Positions 1-8,427 of a stretch of DNA of 35,767 nt are shown one piece after another. Below the pieces are notes generated by a model. It had not been told where the DNA came from and made no database searches. It was given only the letters and a program-made list of their open reading frames with translations. Source of the DNA: an uncultured Victivallales bacterium (GTDB taxonomy: Bacteria > Verrucomicrobiota > Lentisphaeria > Oligosphaerales > JAFGRS01); assembly GCA_903837355.1 (NCBI GenBank), contig CAILUI010000280.1, forward strand, positions 1-35,767, read 5' to 3'. Each line of letters starts with the position of its first letter. Position 1 is the stretch's first letter. Both the position numbers and the translations under genes were made by a program.

Positions 1-385
1 CGCGGTTCCCGCTACGGGTGAGCGCGTGAGAACGTGAAAGCGTGGATGCGTGGCAGACGGCCGGCACACGCGCCGTAACCCTCACGCAATCACGCTCTCA
101 CGCTTTCACCGTGCCGGTGACCAACACCGATGGTCGTTGGGGAAAGGGAACAGCCCTGGCCGAGGGCTGGCGCCACCGGTCGGCAGCATCTGCTTTTTTC
201 AAAATAGCAGCACGCGCGCGCGACCCGACGAAGGGCCGTCGCGCCGTTGCGTTGACATCAGGAGCGAGGGTACTACGGTGACCGCATGGAGGCGACACGC
301 TGGCCTGCACGGCGGCGTTCGGGTACGCCGCGGGGCCAACGGGGACGGGGGCGACGGGCGCGGGATGGCTGACCACGGTAGCGGA
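1..385. other. Upstream region of the DUF4091 gene with two arms of 8-bp degenerate repeats
   Basis: No independent gene is supported here. The frame of the downstream gene stays open back to position 50, but its translation up to 386 has the composition of random GC-rich sequence. Positions 24-55 hold four tandem 8-bp units of the form rCGTGrnn. Positions 79-110 hold four similar units on the opposite strand, so the two arms face each other around a short centre. A purine-rich AGGAG at about 260 precedes a GTG at 278, which is an alternative start for the downstream gene. Confidence 0.5.
24..110. repeat. Facing arms of 8-bp GCGTGA-type tandem units
   Basis: Left arm 24-55 reads on the plus strand as four 8-bp units beginning GCGTG or ACGTG. 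Right arm 110-79 reads on the minus strand as four units of the same type, and both arms share GTGAAAGCGTG. The imperfect inverted layout could fold into a hairpin. Function is unknown; it resembles short dispersed intergenic repeats. Confidence 0.55.
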
Positions 386-3136
386 ATGAGATCGCGCATG
401 GGTGCTCACGGGATTGCCGCGCTGCTGCTGGCCACGAGCGTCGGAGCGGGGGCCAACCTGCTCCAGAACGCTGACTTTGAGAAGGGGGCCGAGGGCTGGA
501 GCAGCGGCCACACGTGGTACGAGCAGCCCAAGGGCGCCGGGCTGAGCGCCGTACAGGCGGTTCCCGGCGAAGGTCGGAACGGCTCCGTGGCTCTGCGCCT
601 GGAGGGTCGTGCCAACCGCGGTCTGGTGATGCAGGTCTTTGCCGCCTATCCGGGGCGCTACCTGGTCTCCGGTTGGCTACGGGTTGAGGGCTTGGAGGGG
701 GCTTCGGCCAGCGTGCTCTCCGAGTGGATGGATGCCAAGGGCACCTGGATGCGTGGTGATACGGCGGGCACCGCCACCGGGACAACGGAGTGGATCCACT
801 TCGAGACCGAGGTCGAGGCGCCGCCGGGAACCCGTTCGGTGCACCTCGATCTGCTGACCTCGGGCGCCAATTCGGGCCGCGCCTGGTTCGACGACGTCGC
901 TATGGTCCGTCGGCCAGGGAGCGGCCTGCCGCCCGCGGTCCCCGTCGTGACCGGGAGCCCTGGTCCCGGGGCAGGGGGGCTGACGGTACGCTGGGATCCT
1001 GCGGCTCTAGCGCCGGGGGCGGTCAGGCTACTGCTGCGCTGCCGTGCCGGGGACGCCGCACCGGGGCTGCCCCGGACCGTGGTCGACCCGAGTGCGGGCG
1101 AGGCGGTGTTGCATGGGCTTGAGCCGAACCGGGAGGTGCGCTTCTCCGGTCTGGTGGTAGACGCGGATGGCCTCGCCTCGGGGTGGTCGGCGGAGGTTAC
1201 GGCGCGGACCGGTACGACCCAGGTGCCGCGGGCCGGCTTGGCGCGTGCGGAGTCTGCCGCGGCGGGCGCGGTGACCCTGTCGTGGTGGCCGCACCCGCTC
1301 AGCCGGGAGGTCAAGGCGGTACGCGCCGGAGTGGTTGCGACCGGTGGCGGGTTGCAGGTGCTGGCGGAGAGCCCGGTGCCGGCGGCGGACTCCGGGCCGT
1401 TCTACCGCACGGCGCCCTGGGTGCAGGTGGCAGTGGCGGTTCCAGCGGGCACGGCGGCCCTGTGCTTCCAGGCTGTCGGCGTAGACGGCCAGTTGAGTGA
1501 CGTGGGCACGGCAACGGTCGTGCGCGGCCCCGATTCGGTGGCGGAGCTGGCCGGTGTAGTGCGCTTTGCGGCGGCCACCGCGAACCTGCCGCAGCAGGGC
1601 GAGCTGCCGGCTGCGACCCAGGTGCCCGAACTGACCCTGATGCGGGGCCAGGCCAAAGGCTTCCAGATCGTCTGTCGCCCCGCCGCCGACTGGCACCGGG
1701 TGCGCCTCGAGCCTGGCGACCTGCGTGCGGAGGTAGGCGATGGCATCATCCCGTCTCACTGGCTGGCCTGGCACGCCGTGAGGTACGTGAACGTCGAGAA
1801 GAACTCGCGCGCGACGCCGCCGGAGGGTCTGGTCTGGCCGGGTCCCGGACTCTACCCCGATGAACTCGATGACGCCCCCGAAGTGGACCTGCCGGCGGCC
1901 CTCACAAACACCTTCTTTGTGCGGGTTACAGCTCCCCGTTCAGCGCCCGCCGGCTGGTATCGGGGTACGCTCCGCCTGGGCTCTCAGGAGGGCGCCCTGC
2001 AGATCCCGCTGCGCGTGCGGGTGGCCGAGGCGGTGTTGCCCGCCGTGCCGCGGGTTGACTTTGTTTACTGGTTCGATTGGAACGACGCCTGCCGGCCATT
2101 CGGCGTCGCGCCGGGCTCGGAAGACAGTTGGCAGGTGCTGGCGGGCGTTGCCGATCTGATGCGGGCGTATCGCCAGAACGCGGTGGTCGTGCCGTGGTCG
2201 TTGGCGCGCTTCTGGCGCCTGCCCGACGGCCGCACGGAGGCGGATTTCACGGACTTCGACCGCTTCGTCACCACCTTTGCCGAGCGTGGGGTGGACAAAC
2301 TCTTCTGTCTCAGCCACATGGGCGGGCGCAGCAGCGGCGAGTGGGAGTGTCCGACCATGGCCGCGTCCAGTGCGACGGTGGTGCAGGTGGCCACGGGTGC
2401 GGCCGAGCCCGTCGATGTGGTGAGCCTGCTGCCGCTCATCGAGTCCCATCTGCGGGCGCGCGGCTGGCTGGAGCGCTTCGCGGTGCACGTGGCGGACGAG
2501 CCGATTCCGGTAAACCTGGAGAGTTACCGGACGCTGGCGCGGCGTGTTCAGGCCGCGGCGCCGGGGCTGCGCCGCATCGACGCCATTCACGTGCCGGACC
2601 TCGTCGGCGATCTCGAGATCTGGGTGCCGCAACTGAACTATCTCAAGCAGTGGCACCCCGAGTACCGCAAGGCGCAGGCGGCTGGAGCGACCCTCTGGTT
2701 CTATGTGGCCTGGGTACCCCAGGGCACGTTCCCCAACCGCATGATCGACGGCCCGGCCATCAAGAGCCGCCTGCTGCATTGGATGCACGCCGTCTACGGT
2801 ACCGAGGGCTATCTGCACTGGGCGCTCAACCGCTGGTCCATCCCGCTGACCAGCCTTGAGTCGCCCGGCGACCAGTACATCTGCTGGCCGTCGGAGCGCT
2901 TCATCGCCGACAGTTCGCTGCGCTATGAGGCCGAACGCGAGGGGCTGGAGGACGCCGAGCTGATGCTCAGCGTGCGCGCCGCTCTCGAAGCCCGCGGCCG
3001 CAGTCGTCAGGCGGCTGCGGAGCGCGTCCGCGAGCTGATTCGGCCCGCCGTGCGTGATGCCGAGGACCTTACCCTCGACGGGGACGTGCTCGAAGCGGTG
3101 CGCCTGCGCTTGCTCGAGGAACTGACCCAGCCCTGA
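386..3136 (+). CDS. Secreted DUF4091 / GH123-like glycoside hydrolase family protein
   Basis: From ATG 386 this is a 916-residue protein. It has a short basic N-terminus and a hydrophobic stretch ending in Ala-rich sequence before the mature start NLLQNADFE, which is a signal peptide. Residues about 25-170 look like a jelly-roll carbohydrate-binding module, with FE near the start and a WFDDV strand near the end. Fibronectin-III-like sequence follows. The C-terminal half matches DUF4091, with a TIM-barrel-type core and a HVADEP motif (Asp704-Glu705). That Asp-Glu pair corresponds to the catalytic pair of GH123 N-acetylgalactosaminidases. The role is probably extracytoplasmic processing of host or algal glycans; the substrate is not shown. 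The start is uncertain: ATG 365, ATG 398 and GTG 278 are in frame, and 386 was chosen because it puts the hydrophobic core at the usual distance. The gene appears monocistronic. Confidence 0.8.
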   Translation: MRSRMGAHGIAALLLATSVGAGANLLQNADFEKGAEGWSSGHTWYEQPKGAGLSAVQAVPGEGRNGSVALRLEGRANRGLVMQVFAAYPGRYLVSGWLRVEGLEGASASVLSEWMDAKGTWMRGDTAGTATGTTEWIHFETEVEAPPGTRSVHLDLLTSGANSGRAWFDDVAMVRRPGSGLPPAVPVVTGSPGPGAGGLTVRWDPAALAPGAVRLLLRCRAGDAAPGLPRTVVDPSAGEAVLHGLEPNREVRFSGLVVDADGLASGWSAEVTARTGTTQVPRAGLARAESAAAGAVTLSWWPHPLSREVKAVRAGVVATGGGLQVLAESPVPAADSGPFYRTAPWVQVAVAVPAGTAALCFQAVGVDGQLSDVGTATVVRGPDSVAELAGVVRFAAATANLPQQGELPAATQVPELTLMRGQAKGFQIVCRPAADWHRVRLEPGDLRAEVGDGIIPSHWLAWHAVRYVNVEKNSRATPPEGLVWPGPGLYPDELDDAPEVDLPAALTNTFFVRVTAPRSAPAGWYRGTLRLGSQEGALQIPLRVRVAEAVLPAVPRVDFVYWFDWNDACRPFGVAPGSEDSWQVLAGVADLMRAYRQNAVVVPWSLARFWRLPDGRTEADFTDFDRFVTTFAERGVDKLFCLSHMGGRSSGEWECPTMAASSATVVQVATGAAEPVDVVSLLPLIESHLRARGWLERFAVHVADEPIPVNLESYRTLARRVQAAAPGLRRIDAIHVPDLVGDLEIWVPQLNYLKQWHPEYRKAQAAGATLWFYVAWVPQGTFPNRMIDGPAIKSRLLHWMHAVYGTEGYLHWALNRWSIPLTSLESPGDQYICWPSERFIADSSLRYEAEREGLEDAELMLSVRAALEARGRSRQAAAERVRELIRPAVRDAEDLTLDGDVLEAVRLRLLEELTQP

Positions 3137-3392
3137 TGCGGCACGGCAGTGCTTGCCGCCCGCCGCCCGCCGGCAGCTCCTGGCGCACGGGAGCTCGCGC
3201 GCCCTGAGGGCACTGCGCAGCCTGTCCCGGCCGCCGGTACGAAGCGAGCGGCCGCTTGCAGGCCGCTTCCCGGGTACTGGCATGCCCGACCTACCCCGTG
3301 CCTGTCCCGCAGGCGGGCCTCACGCCTAGTGGGCACAACCCACCCCTTCGTCCGAGGAAAAAAAGCCGTATCCATAGAGGCCCTACTCAATA

Positions 3393-3402
3393 GGTAATTA
3401 CC
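3393..3402. promoter_or_regulatory. Perfect 10-bp palindrome GGTAATTACC (candidate operator)
   Basis: The sequence reads identically on both strands and lies at the start of the AT-rich patch, about 200 bp upstream of the Xre-type regulator gene. Its form suits a dimeric helix-turn-helix protein. Assignment as an operator is inference. Confidence 0.45.
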
Positions 3403-3408
3403 ACTGTG

Positions 3409-3471
3409 TATAACCTGAATACAACAAGCTCGTCTTAGCTACAGTAATAACCTGTTAATAACCTGTAACAG
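3409..3471. promoter_or_regulatory. ATAACCTG direct repeats with a CTGTTA-N8-TAACAG dyad (candidate operator)
   Basis: An 11-bp unit, TAATAACCTGT, occurs twice without a gap at 3445-3455 and 3456-3466. A third core ATAACCTG lies at 3410-3417. The tandem units overlap a perfect dyad, CTGTTA at 3452-3457 against TAACAG at 3466-3471. The head-to-tail spacing of 11 bp would place two proteins on the same helix face. The likely ligand is the Xre protein encoded 130 bp downstream, which is an inference from position. Confidence 0.5.
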
Positions 3472-3476
3472 AGAAG

Positions 3477-3499
3477 AATACTAAAGTCACACTAGTATT
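3477..3499. promoter_or_regulatory. AATACTA-N9-TAGTATT perfect dyad (candidate operator or promoter element)
   Basis: Perfect 7-bp arms at 3477-3483 and 3493-3499 are separated by 9 bp. The dyad lies about 100 bp before the regulator start codon. With the palindrome and direct repeats just upstream it forms a dense cluster of symmetric sites within 110 bp. Confidence 0.45.
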
Positions 3500-3600
3500 G
3501 TCTGGAGATTACCAACATTTGCATTTACTTGGCTCCAGGCGTATTTTTCCCAAGTGCTGGGTCGGTGCTGCATGGGTGCAGAACGGAGCTAGGCAGGACC

Positions 3601-4269
3601 ATGGATGTAGAGACTCAGAAGCGGGAGCTAGCGGGGCTGGTGCGCCAGAGCCGGCGCTCCCAGGGCTTGACCCAGGCTGATCTGGCAGTGCGGGTGGGGA
3701 TCACGAAGGGTGCCTTGTCGCGCTACGAGTCCGGGGATTTGCGGGTGCTGGGCGACACCACGTTGCGGGCTGTGTGCGAGGCCCTGCAGGTGGTGGGGCC
3801 GGCGTGGCTGGATGCGGTTGTTGCGGCGCCGGAACGTCAGGCCGGCGGGCTGGTGCGTTACTACTGCCCGACCCCCTTCTGTCCGCTCAACGAAGTGTAC
3901 CTGACGTTGACGGAGGTCCGCTTCGTCCCGCGGCAGGTGGAGTCGTACGCGGAGGCGGCTGTTCTGTGCCGATACTGTGGTGCGGACATGCTGTCCGAGT
4001 GTCGTGATTGCGGTTCGGCCTTGGTGGCGGGCAGCGTGATCTGCACCGACTGTGGGGGCGCGTATGTGCCTCCGTCGCCGCTGGACGCGGCCGCCATGCG
4101 GGTTCTGGAGTTTAGTCCGCCGCCGGTGGCCAAGCTGAGTCGGCCAGCGATTGGGGTGCCGTTTTGGCAGCCGCGGGCGCCGGGGGCGTCGGCAGGGGAT
4201 GCCGTGAGTGACGGTGGGACTGGCCGGCAGGTGAAGAGTGGAGGTAGGTCACATGGGGGCGCTGCGTGA
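3601..4269 (+). CDS. Xre-family DNA-binding protein with C-terminal zinc-ribbon domain
   Basis: This 222-residue protein starts at ATG 3601 after AGGCAGGA. Residues about 5-65 form an Xre/Cro helix-turn-helix (SQGLTQADLAVRVGITKGALSRYESG). Residues about 85-160 hold four Cys pairs (CPTPFC, CRYC, CRDC, CTDC), an arrangement typical of double zinc ribbons. The C-terminal tail is Pro/Gly-rich and looks disordered. Its last 17 bp overlap the start of mreC in another frame, so it is translationally coupled to the cell-elongation operon. An operon-leading zinc-ribbon regulator is unusual for mre loci, where mreB normally occupies this position. It probably controls its own operon through the dyad cluster at 3393-3499. 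That is inference; the zinc ribbons could also contact RNA or protein. Confidence 0.85.
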   Translation: MDVETQKRELAGLVRQSRRSQGLTQADLAVRVGITKGALSRYESGDLRVLGDTTLRAVCEALQVVGPAWLDAVVAAPERQAGGLVRYYCPTPFCPLNEVYLTLTEVRFVPRQVESYAEAAVLCRYCGADMLSECRDCGSALVAGSVICTDCGGAYVPPSPLDAAAMRVLEFSPPPVAKLSRPAIGVPFWQPRAPGASAGDAVSDGGTGRQVKSGGRSHGGAA

Positions 4270-5875
4270 GTACATGGGGGTTCTGCTGGCGGTCTGCATG
4301 ATCGCGTTGCCCGGACTGTTGCTGCCGCAAGCGGCCAGGACGGGACTGGATCGCGTGTGCCGCGAAGTGCTGATTATGCCGACCCAGGTTCTGACCTCGT
4401 GGGGGTTGGCGTGGGCGTGGGACCTACGGGCCGGTCGTGCGGCGGCGGGTGCGAGCCCTGACGCTGCCATCCACCGGCAGTTCCTCGAACGGCGTTGGCA
4501 GACGGTGCGGCCCTTGCCCGAGGGGCAGGGCTTCCGGGGCACCGAGGTCTACCGCGCTGCTTACGAGCTGGCGTTGCGGGATCGCTACACGCCGCTCAAG
4601 CAGTTCGTACCGGGGCCCGTGCTCTGGCAGCGTGCCGAGCCGTTTCGCGAGGGGGTGCGTCTGGCCTGTGGCAGCCGCCACGGTGTGCAGCCGGGCGCAC
4701 CGGTGTTTACGGCATCAGGCTGTCTGGTCGGGCTGGTGGATACGGCGATGCCGTTGACCTGCACGATGAGTCGCCTGGGGGCGGACCATGTTCAGTTGTT
4801 CTGTGATGTTCTGGGGCGGGATGGTGTGCAGGGAGTGCTGGTGGGCGACTGGAAGCAGCGCAGTCCGGCAGGACCCGACGCCCGTGCCGGGGCCCTGGAA
4901 CTGCAGATCACGTCGCGGGGCACCGCGGTCACCATTGGGGATACCGTGGTCACCTCGTCGACAGCGGCAACGGCGGCGCAGGGGCTGCTGCCGGGCGGCA
5001 TTCTGGTCGGCTGGGTTGACGCCTTTGAGGCGTCTGAAGAGGGCTACATACGGGCCCGCGTCAAGGTTCAGTTGCCTGGGCAAAGCCGCCTGTTGTATGC
5101 GGTCACGAACCGGGCGGTGACAGCGGGCATTGCCGCGGAAGCGGATGCGCTGGCGGAGCAGGTCCGTTACATGGCTGAGTTGCGCCGGGTGACGAACATC
5201 GATCAGGACTTGATCCAGGGCGCCGTGCGCCAGATCGTGGGTATTCTGAAGATGGCCGAACCGGACGGAGCGCTGGCGCACGTTGCCTGTGCCATCAAGC
5301 GCCGGTTGGCGGACAGCTTCTATGAGAGTGCCGACCTGGCCGGGCCGGCAGCACTGGGTTTGCGGCCCGGGGTGGCCTGCCTGGCGAACGGCAGTCTCGC
5401 CGGGGTGGTGGTGCGCGAGCGTGATCAGCTCAGACTGCGCCTGCTGACCTCTCCCGAGATGGCCGTGCAGGTCGAGGTCGTGCAGACGAACGGTGTGCGC
5501 TACCAAGGCGTCCTGGCGCCGGCCGACGGCGCGCAGGCGCGGGAGCCGGTGCCGGAGGACTGGGCACTGCCCGGCCAGCCGCGACTGCAGGTGATGAATC
5601 TGAACAACGAGGGGCTACCGGTGCTCCTGCCCGCCCAGGTGGTGACCGCTGCCGGGGGCGTTCTGCCCTTGCCGCCCGGCATCCCGGTGGGCACTCTGGT
5701 CGCCGCCGGGGACGACCCGTTCACGCCGGCCTGGTTGGTGCAACCGTTCGTTGATTTCGGTGCCATTACGTACTGCACAGCGTTGCTGCCGACGGTTACC
5801 GCTGCGATGACTGCATATCGTCCGCGCCTGGCACTGCTGTTACTGCGGCGGCGGGGCGCGGCGCCGGTTCCTTAG
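4253..5875 (+). CDS. mreC: MreC-like rod shape-determining protein with two tandem MreC domains
   Basis: This is 540 residues, against about 270-370 for usual MreC. Start ATG 4253 has GGAGGT at 4240-4246. A single N-terminal transmembrane helix (residues about 8-30) is followed by a periplasmic part. Residues about 130-285 match the MreC beta domain: a gsrhGVqpGapV...GLVG start, a GVLVGD strand, a GDTVVTS strand and a LLPGGILVGWV strand. Residues about 365-505 repeat the scheme in shorter form: GLRPGVacl...LAGVV, LRLLTSPEMAVQV, GVLAP, and a final LPPGIPVGTLVAAG. MreC is the periplasmic scaffold that activates PBP2/RodA in side-wall synthesis. The gene leads mreD, mrdA and rodA. MreB is not in the window. 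The duplicated domain is the main oddity. Confidence 0.8.
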   Translation: MGALREYMGVLLAVCMIALPGLLLPQAARTGLDRVCREVLIMPTQVLTSWGLAWAWDLRAGRAAAGASPDAAIHRQFLERRWQTVRPLPEGQGFRGTEVYRAAYELALRDRYTPLKQFVPGPVLWQRAEPFREGVRLACGSRHGVQPGAPVFTASGCLVGLVDTAMPLTCTMSRLGADHVQLFCDVLGRDGVQGVLVGDWKQRSPAGPDARAGALELQITSRGTAVTIGDTVVTSSTAATAAQGLLPGGILVGWVDAFEASEEGYIRARVKVQLPGQSRLLYAVTNRAVTAGIAAEADALAEQVRYMAELRRVTNIDQDLIQGAVRQIVGILKMAEPDGALAHVACAIKRRLADSFYESADLAGPAALGLRPGVACLANGSLAGVVVRERDQLRLRLLTSPEMAVQVEVVQTNGVRYQGVLAPADGAQAREPVPEDWALPGQPRLQVMNLNNEGLPVLLPAQVVTAAGGVLPLPPGIPVGTLVAAGDDPFTPAWLVQPFVDFGAITYCTALLPTVTAAMTAYRPRLALLLLRRRGAAPVP

Positions 5876-5896
5876 GCATGGAGGGGGGAGTCGACC

Positions 5897-6526
5897 ATGG
5901 CAGGCGACGTGATGACACTGGCCGAGTCGTCCGCGGGCGGCGATGCAGCGCGGGAGTCCGCCTTGCAGGCGGCCCACCGGAAGTTCTGGCGTGATCTAGC
6001 CGGGGCCACGGCGACGTGGGGGCGCGGCATCCTCGTTTGCGGCGTGGGGGCAGCGGTCATGCAGGGCGTTCTTTCCGCGTTTCCAGCACTGCTTTGCTGG
6101 GGGGTTCCGGTGACGGTACCGGTGTCGGCGTTGCTCATTGCGCTGGTGGGTCTGCGTTGCGCGCCGCAGTGGGGCGTCGTCTTTGCGGCCTTCGCAGGGC
6201 TGTTGGCGGATGCCGCCGGCCCGGCGTTGCTCGGCGAGACGGCCTGGGCTTACCTGCCCGTGGCGGCGTGCTTCACCCTGTTGCACCGGCGTCTGCGGCG
6301 TGACCACGCGGTAACCCTGATGCTCTACGCCGCCGCTCAGACCCTGGTGCAGACTACGGGGACGTACCTTGGCCTGCGTTGGGCGGGGTTGACCAGCACC
6401 GCTGGGCACGTGGCTGGCGCCACCATCGTACTGTCGGTCGTACTGACGACGGGTGCGGCGGGCGCGTTGGCGCTGGGGTTACGGGGCACGGCCGCCCTAC
6501 ACCGTCACTTCAGGAGGGAGGCGTGA
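5897..6526 (+). CDS. mreD: MreD-like rod shape-determining membrane protein
   Basis: This 209-residue protein starts at ATG 5897 behind a GGAGGGGGGAG ribosome site. About 40 polar residues precede several transmembrane helices (roughly residues 45-65, 70-92, 93-115, 115-130, 135-155 and 175-195). Position between mreC and the PBP2 gene, size and hydrophobic pattern fit MreD, the inner-membrane partner of MreC in the elongasome. Sequence conservation in this family is weak, so the call rests mostly on context. The long soluble N-terminus is unusual. Its TGA shares one base with the next ATG (TGATG), which indicates translational coupling. Confidence 0.75.
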   Translation: MAGDVMTLAESSAGGDAARESALQAAHRKFWRDLAGATATWGRGILVCGVGAAVMQGVLSAFPALLCWGVPVTVPVSALLIALVGLRCAPQWGVVFAAFAGLLADAAGPALLGETAWAYLPVAACFTLLHRRLRRDHAVTLMLYAAAQTLVQTTGTYLGLRWAGLTSTAGHVAGATIVLSVVLTTGAAGALALGLRGTAALHRHFRREA

Positions 6527-8427
6527 TGCCGCACCAGGGACAGACCGATCATGATGCGGGCCTGAAGTGTCTCATGCTCGGCTGCCTAATGCTGGGCGGG
6601 ATCGCTGGCCTGCTGTGGGCACACTGGTACCAGACCCGCTACCAGGAGGCGGCGCGTAGTGCTTTTGAGAATGACGCTGTCCGCATTGCGTCCGTCTGGA
6701 CCTACCGCGCCCCGCTGTGCGATCGCTATGGCACGCCGCTGAACGTGACCGTCGACGAGTACGCCCTTGCCATCCAGCCTTCGGCCGTGCGCGATATTCG
6801 CTCGACGCGTCGGCAGACTCTGGACTTGGTGGAAGAGGAGATGGCGCGTCTGGCCATCGACCTGTGGCCGCGCCAGGTGCAGGTAAAACGCGTACCGCGC
6901 GACGATATCGAGGCGCACCTGCTACGGGCCTCGCCCATGCCCCTGATCCTCTGGCGCGACCTCGACAGTGAGACGCTGCAGCGCTGGTTGCTGGCGCGGA
7001 CCCGCTATCCCGCGGTGGACCTGGTGCGCCTGCCCAAACGCATCTACCATCTGCCCGATCTGGCGCCGTTGACCCGTGGTCGCGCTTACCTGACGCGGCG
7101 GGGGGGCGGCGAACTGACCCGCGATTGCGACTTCCCTGATCTGACCATGGCGGGGTGGTTCGGGGCTGAGCGTTGGCGCGATGTGGAGTTGTGCGGACAG
7201 CCCGGGGTCGAACGGCTGTTTCTGGACGCGGTACTATTCCGCCAGCGTACCTTGCGCCAGGCAGATCCGGTCACCGGGAAGACGCTCACATTGACCCTGG
7301 ACATGAATATCCAGCAGTGGGCTCAGGAAGCAATGGAGGGGATGAGCGGCGGCCTGGTCGTGATGCAGTCCGACGGCGACCTGCTGGCCCTGGCGGACGC
7401 GACCGAGGGCGTGCCGGTATTGCCGTTGGACGCTACGCACCGCAACTGGCAGGACGCTCTGAAGGGCCAGAAGGTGCCGGACACGAACCGCTGCCTGGCC
7501 GACGCCACCGCCCCGGGGTCGACGGTCAAGCCCTTGGTTGCCCTGGCCGCCCTGCAAGCGGGCTGCATTACCCCGGAGACCCGTTTCGAGTGCACGGGCC
7601 GGGTGCTCTATGGGCGCGACACCTCGGTGCACTGCAACAAGCTGTCCGGGCATGGCTCCATGAACCTGTACCAGGCCTTGGGGGCGTCGTGTAATGCCTA
7701 CTTCCTACAGGCTGCGGAGAGGGTCGGTCGGCAACGGGTTCACGCCATGATGCAGGCGGCGGGGCTGGGACAGTTGCCCGGCGAAGGGGTGACGCCGCCC
7801 GGCGCGATGGCGTCGTCCCTGGACGCGCGTTGTGTGCCGGGGGTGCTGGACAACCCCGACTGGAAGCGCGAGCACTACGCCAGCCTGGAGCAGCAGGTAT
7901 GGCGGCCGATCGACACCGGATTTCTGTCCATCGGGCAGGCCGACTCGCGGGCGACGCCGCTGCAGGCGGCGGTGATGGCCAACGCCGTGGCCATGGGCAA
8001 GCGGGTACGTCCACGCCTGTTTACCGACGAACCGCAACTCTCGGTGGACCTGCCGGTGGACGCGGTTTGGCGGGAGGCGGTGATGCAGGGGTTGCGTGAG
8101 GTGGTGCACGGTCCGCATGGTACGGGCAAGGCGGTACGGGTCGAGGGGATCACGCTGGCCGCCAAGACAGGCAGTGCTCAGGTGGGCACTGCAGACGAAC
8201 CGCGCACCGATGTCTGGATGGTGGTGATGTACCCAGGCTATGCCAGCGAGGTACGGTTGGTCATCGCCGCGATGGCGCATGACGAGACCAGCGGCGGCCG
8301 CGACCTGGGTCCGCGCCTGGCCCGGCTGGTCGAGCGTATTCAGGAGTGGGAATCATGGACCGAGGAGCGACGTCGGCAATGGCCCGCTGGCGGCAACGCC
8401 GGGACGGTGGCGCAACTGACCCGGTAG
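6526..8427 (+). CDS. mrdA: Penicillin-binding protein 2 (class B PBP transpeptidase)
   Basis: This is 633 residues; start ATG 6526 follows AGGAGGGAGG. An N-terminal membrane helix (about residues 12-32) is followed by the dimerisation domain, which has the typical RAPLCDRYGTPL segment near residue 63. The transpeptidase domain has all three active-site motifs: S332-TVK335 (SxxK), S388-C-N390 (SxN) and K547-TG. It cross-links new side-wall peptidoglycan together with RodA. The first ATG overlaps the mreD stop, and the 3' end overlaps the rodA start by 73 bp. Position after mreC/mreD and before rodA identifies it as PBP2 rather than the division enzyme PBP3/FtsI. Confidence 0.92.
   Translation: MPHQGQTDHDAGLKCLMLGCLMLGGIAGLLWAHWYQTRYQEAARSAFENDAVRIASVWTYRAPLCDRYGTPLNVTVDEYALAIQPSAVRDIRSTRRQTLDLVEEEMARLAIDLWPRQVQVKRVPRDDIEAHLLRASPMPLILWRDLDSETLQRWLLARTRYPAVDLVRLPKRIYHLPDLAPLTRGRAYLTRRGGGELTRDCDFPDLTMAGWFGAERWRDVELCGQPGVERLFLDAVLFRQRTLRQADPVTGKTLTLTLDMNIQQWAQEAMEGMSGGLVVMQSDGDLLALADATEGVPVLPLDATHRNWQDALKGQKVPDTNRCLADATAPGSTVKPLVALAALQAGCITPETRFECTGRVLYGRDTSVHCNKLSGHGSMNLYQALGASCNAYFLQAAERVGRQRVHAMMQAAGLGQLPGEGVTPPGAMASSLDARCVPGVLDNPDWKREHYASLEQQVWRPIDTGFLSIGQADSRATPLQAAVMANAVAMGKRVRPRLFTDEPQLSVDLPVDAVWREAVMQGLREVVHGPHGTGKAVRVEGITLAAKTGSAQVGTADEPRTDVWMVVMYPGYASEVRLVIAAMAHDETSGGRDLGPRLARLVERIQEWESWTEERRRQWPAGGNAGTVAQLTR

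Larger units (their letters stand above)
3137..3600. promoter_or_regulatory. Long intergenic region with AT-rich regulatory patch before the Rod operon
   Basis: No gene is supported. The first half is GC-rich and includes a small stem (3247-3253 pairing with 3261-3267) without a T-tract. From about 3358 the composition turns sharply AT-rich to about 3550, beginning with a run of seven A. This patch holds the dyads and direct repeats listed separately. It is the only obvious promoter/operator-like region before the five-gene xre-mreC-mreD-mrdA-rodA operon. No clear -35/-10 pair could be fixed. Confidence 0.6.

Noticed and set aside
3247..3267. Terminator after the DUF4091 gene
   Set aside because: The 7-bp stem (AGCGGCC/GGCCGCT) is not followed by a T-run and lies over 100 bp after the stop codon.
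1940..3283. 447-codon minus-strand open frame
   Set aside because: Antisense to the DUF4091 domain; composition is His/Arg-rich and without motifs, typical of a shadow frame.
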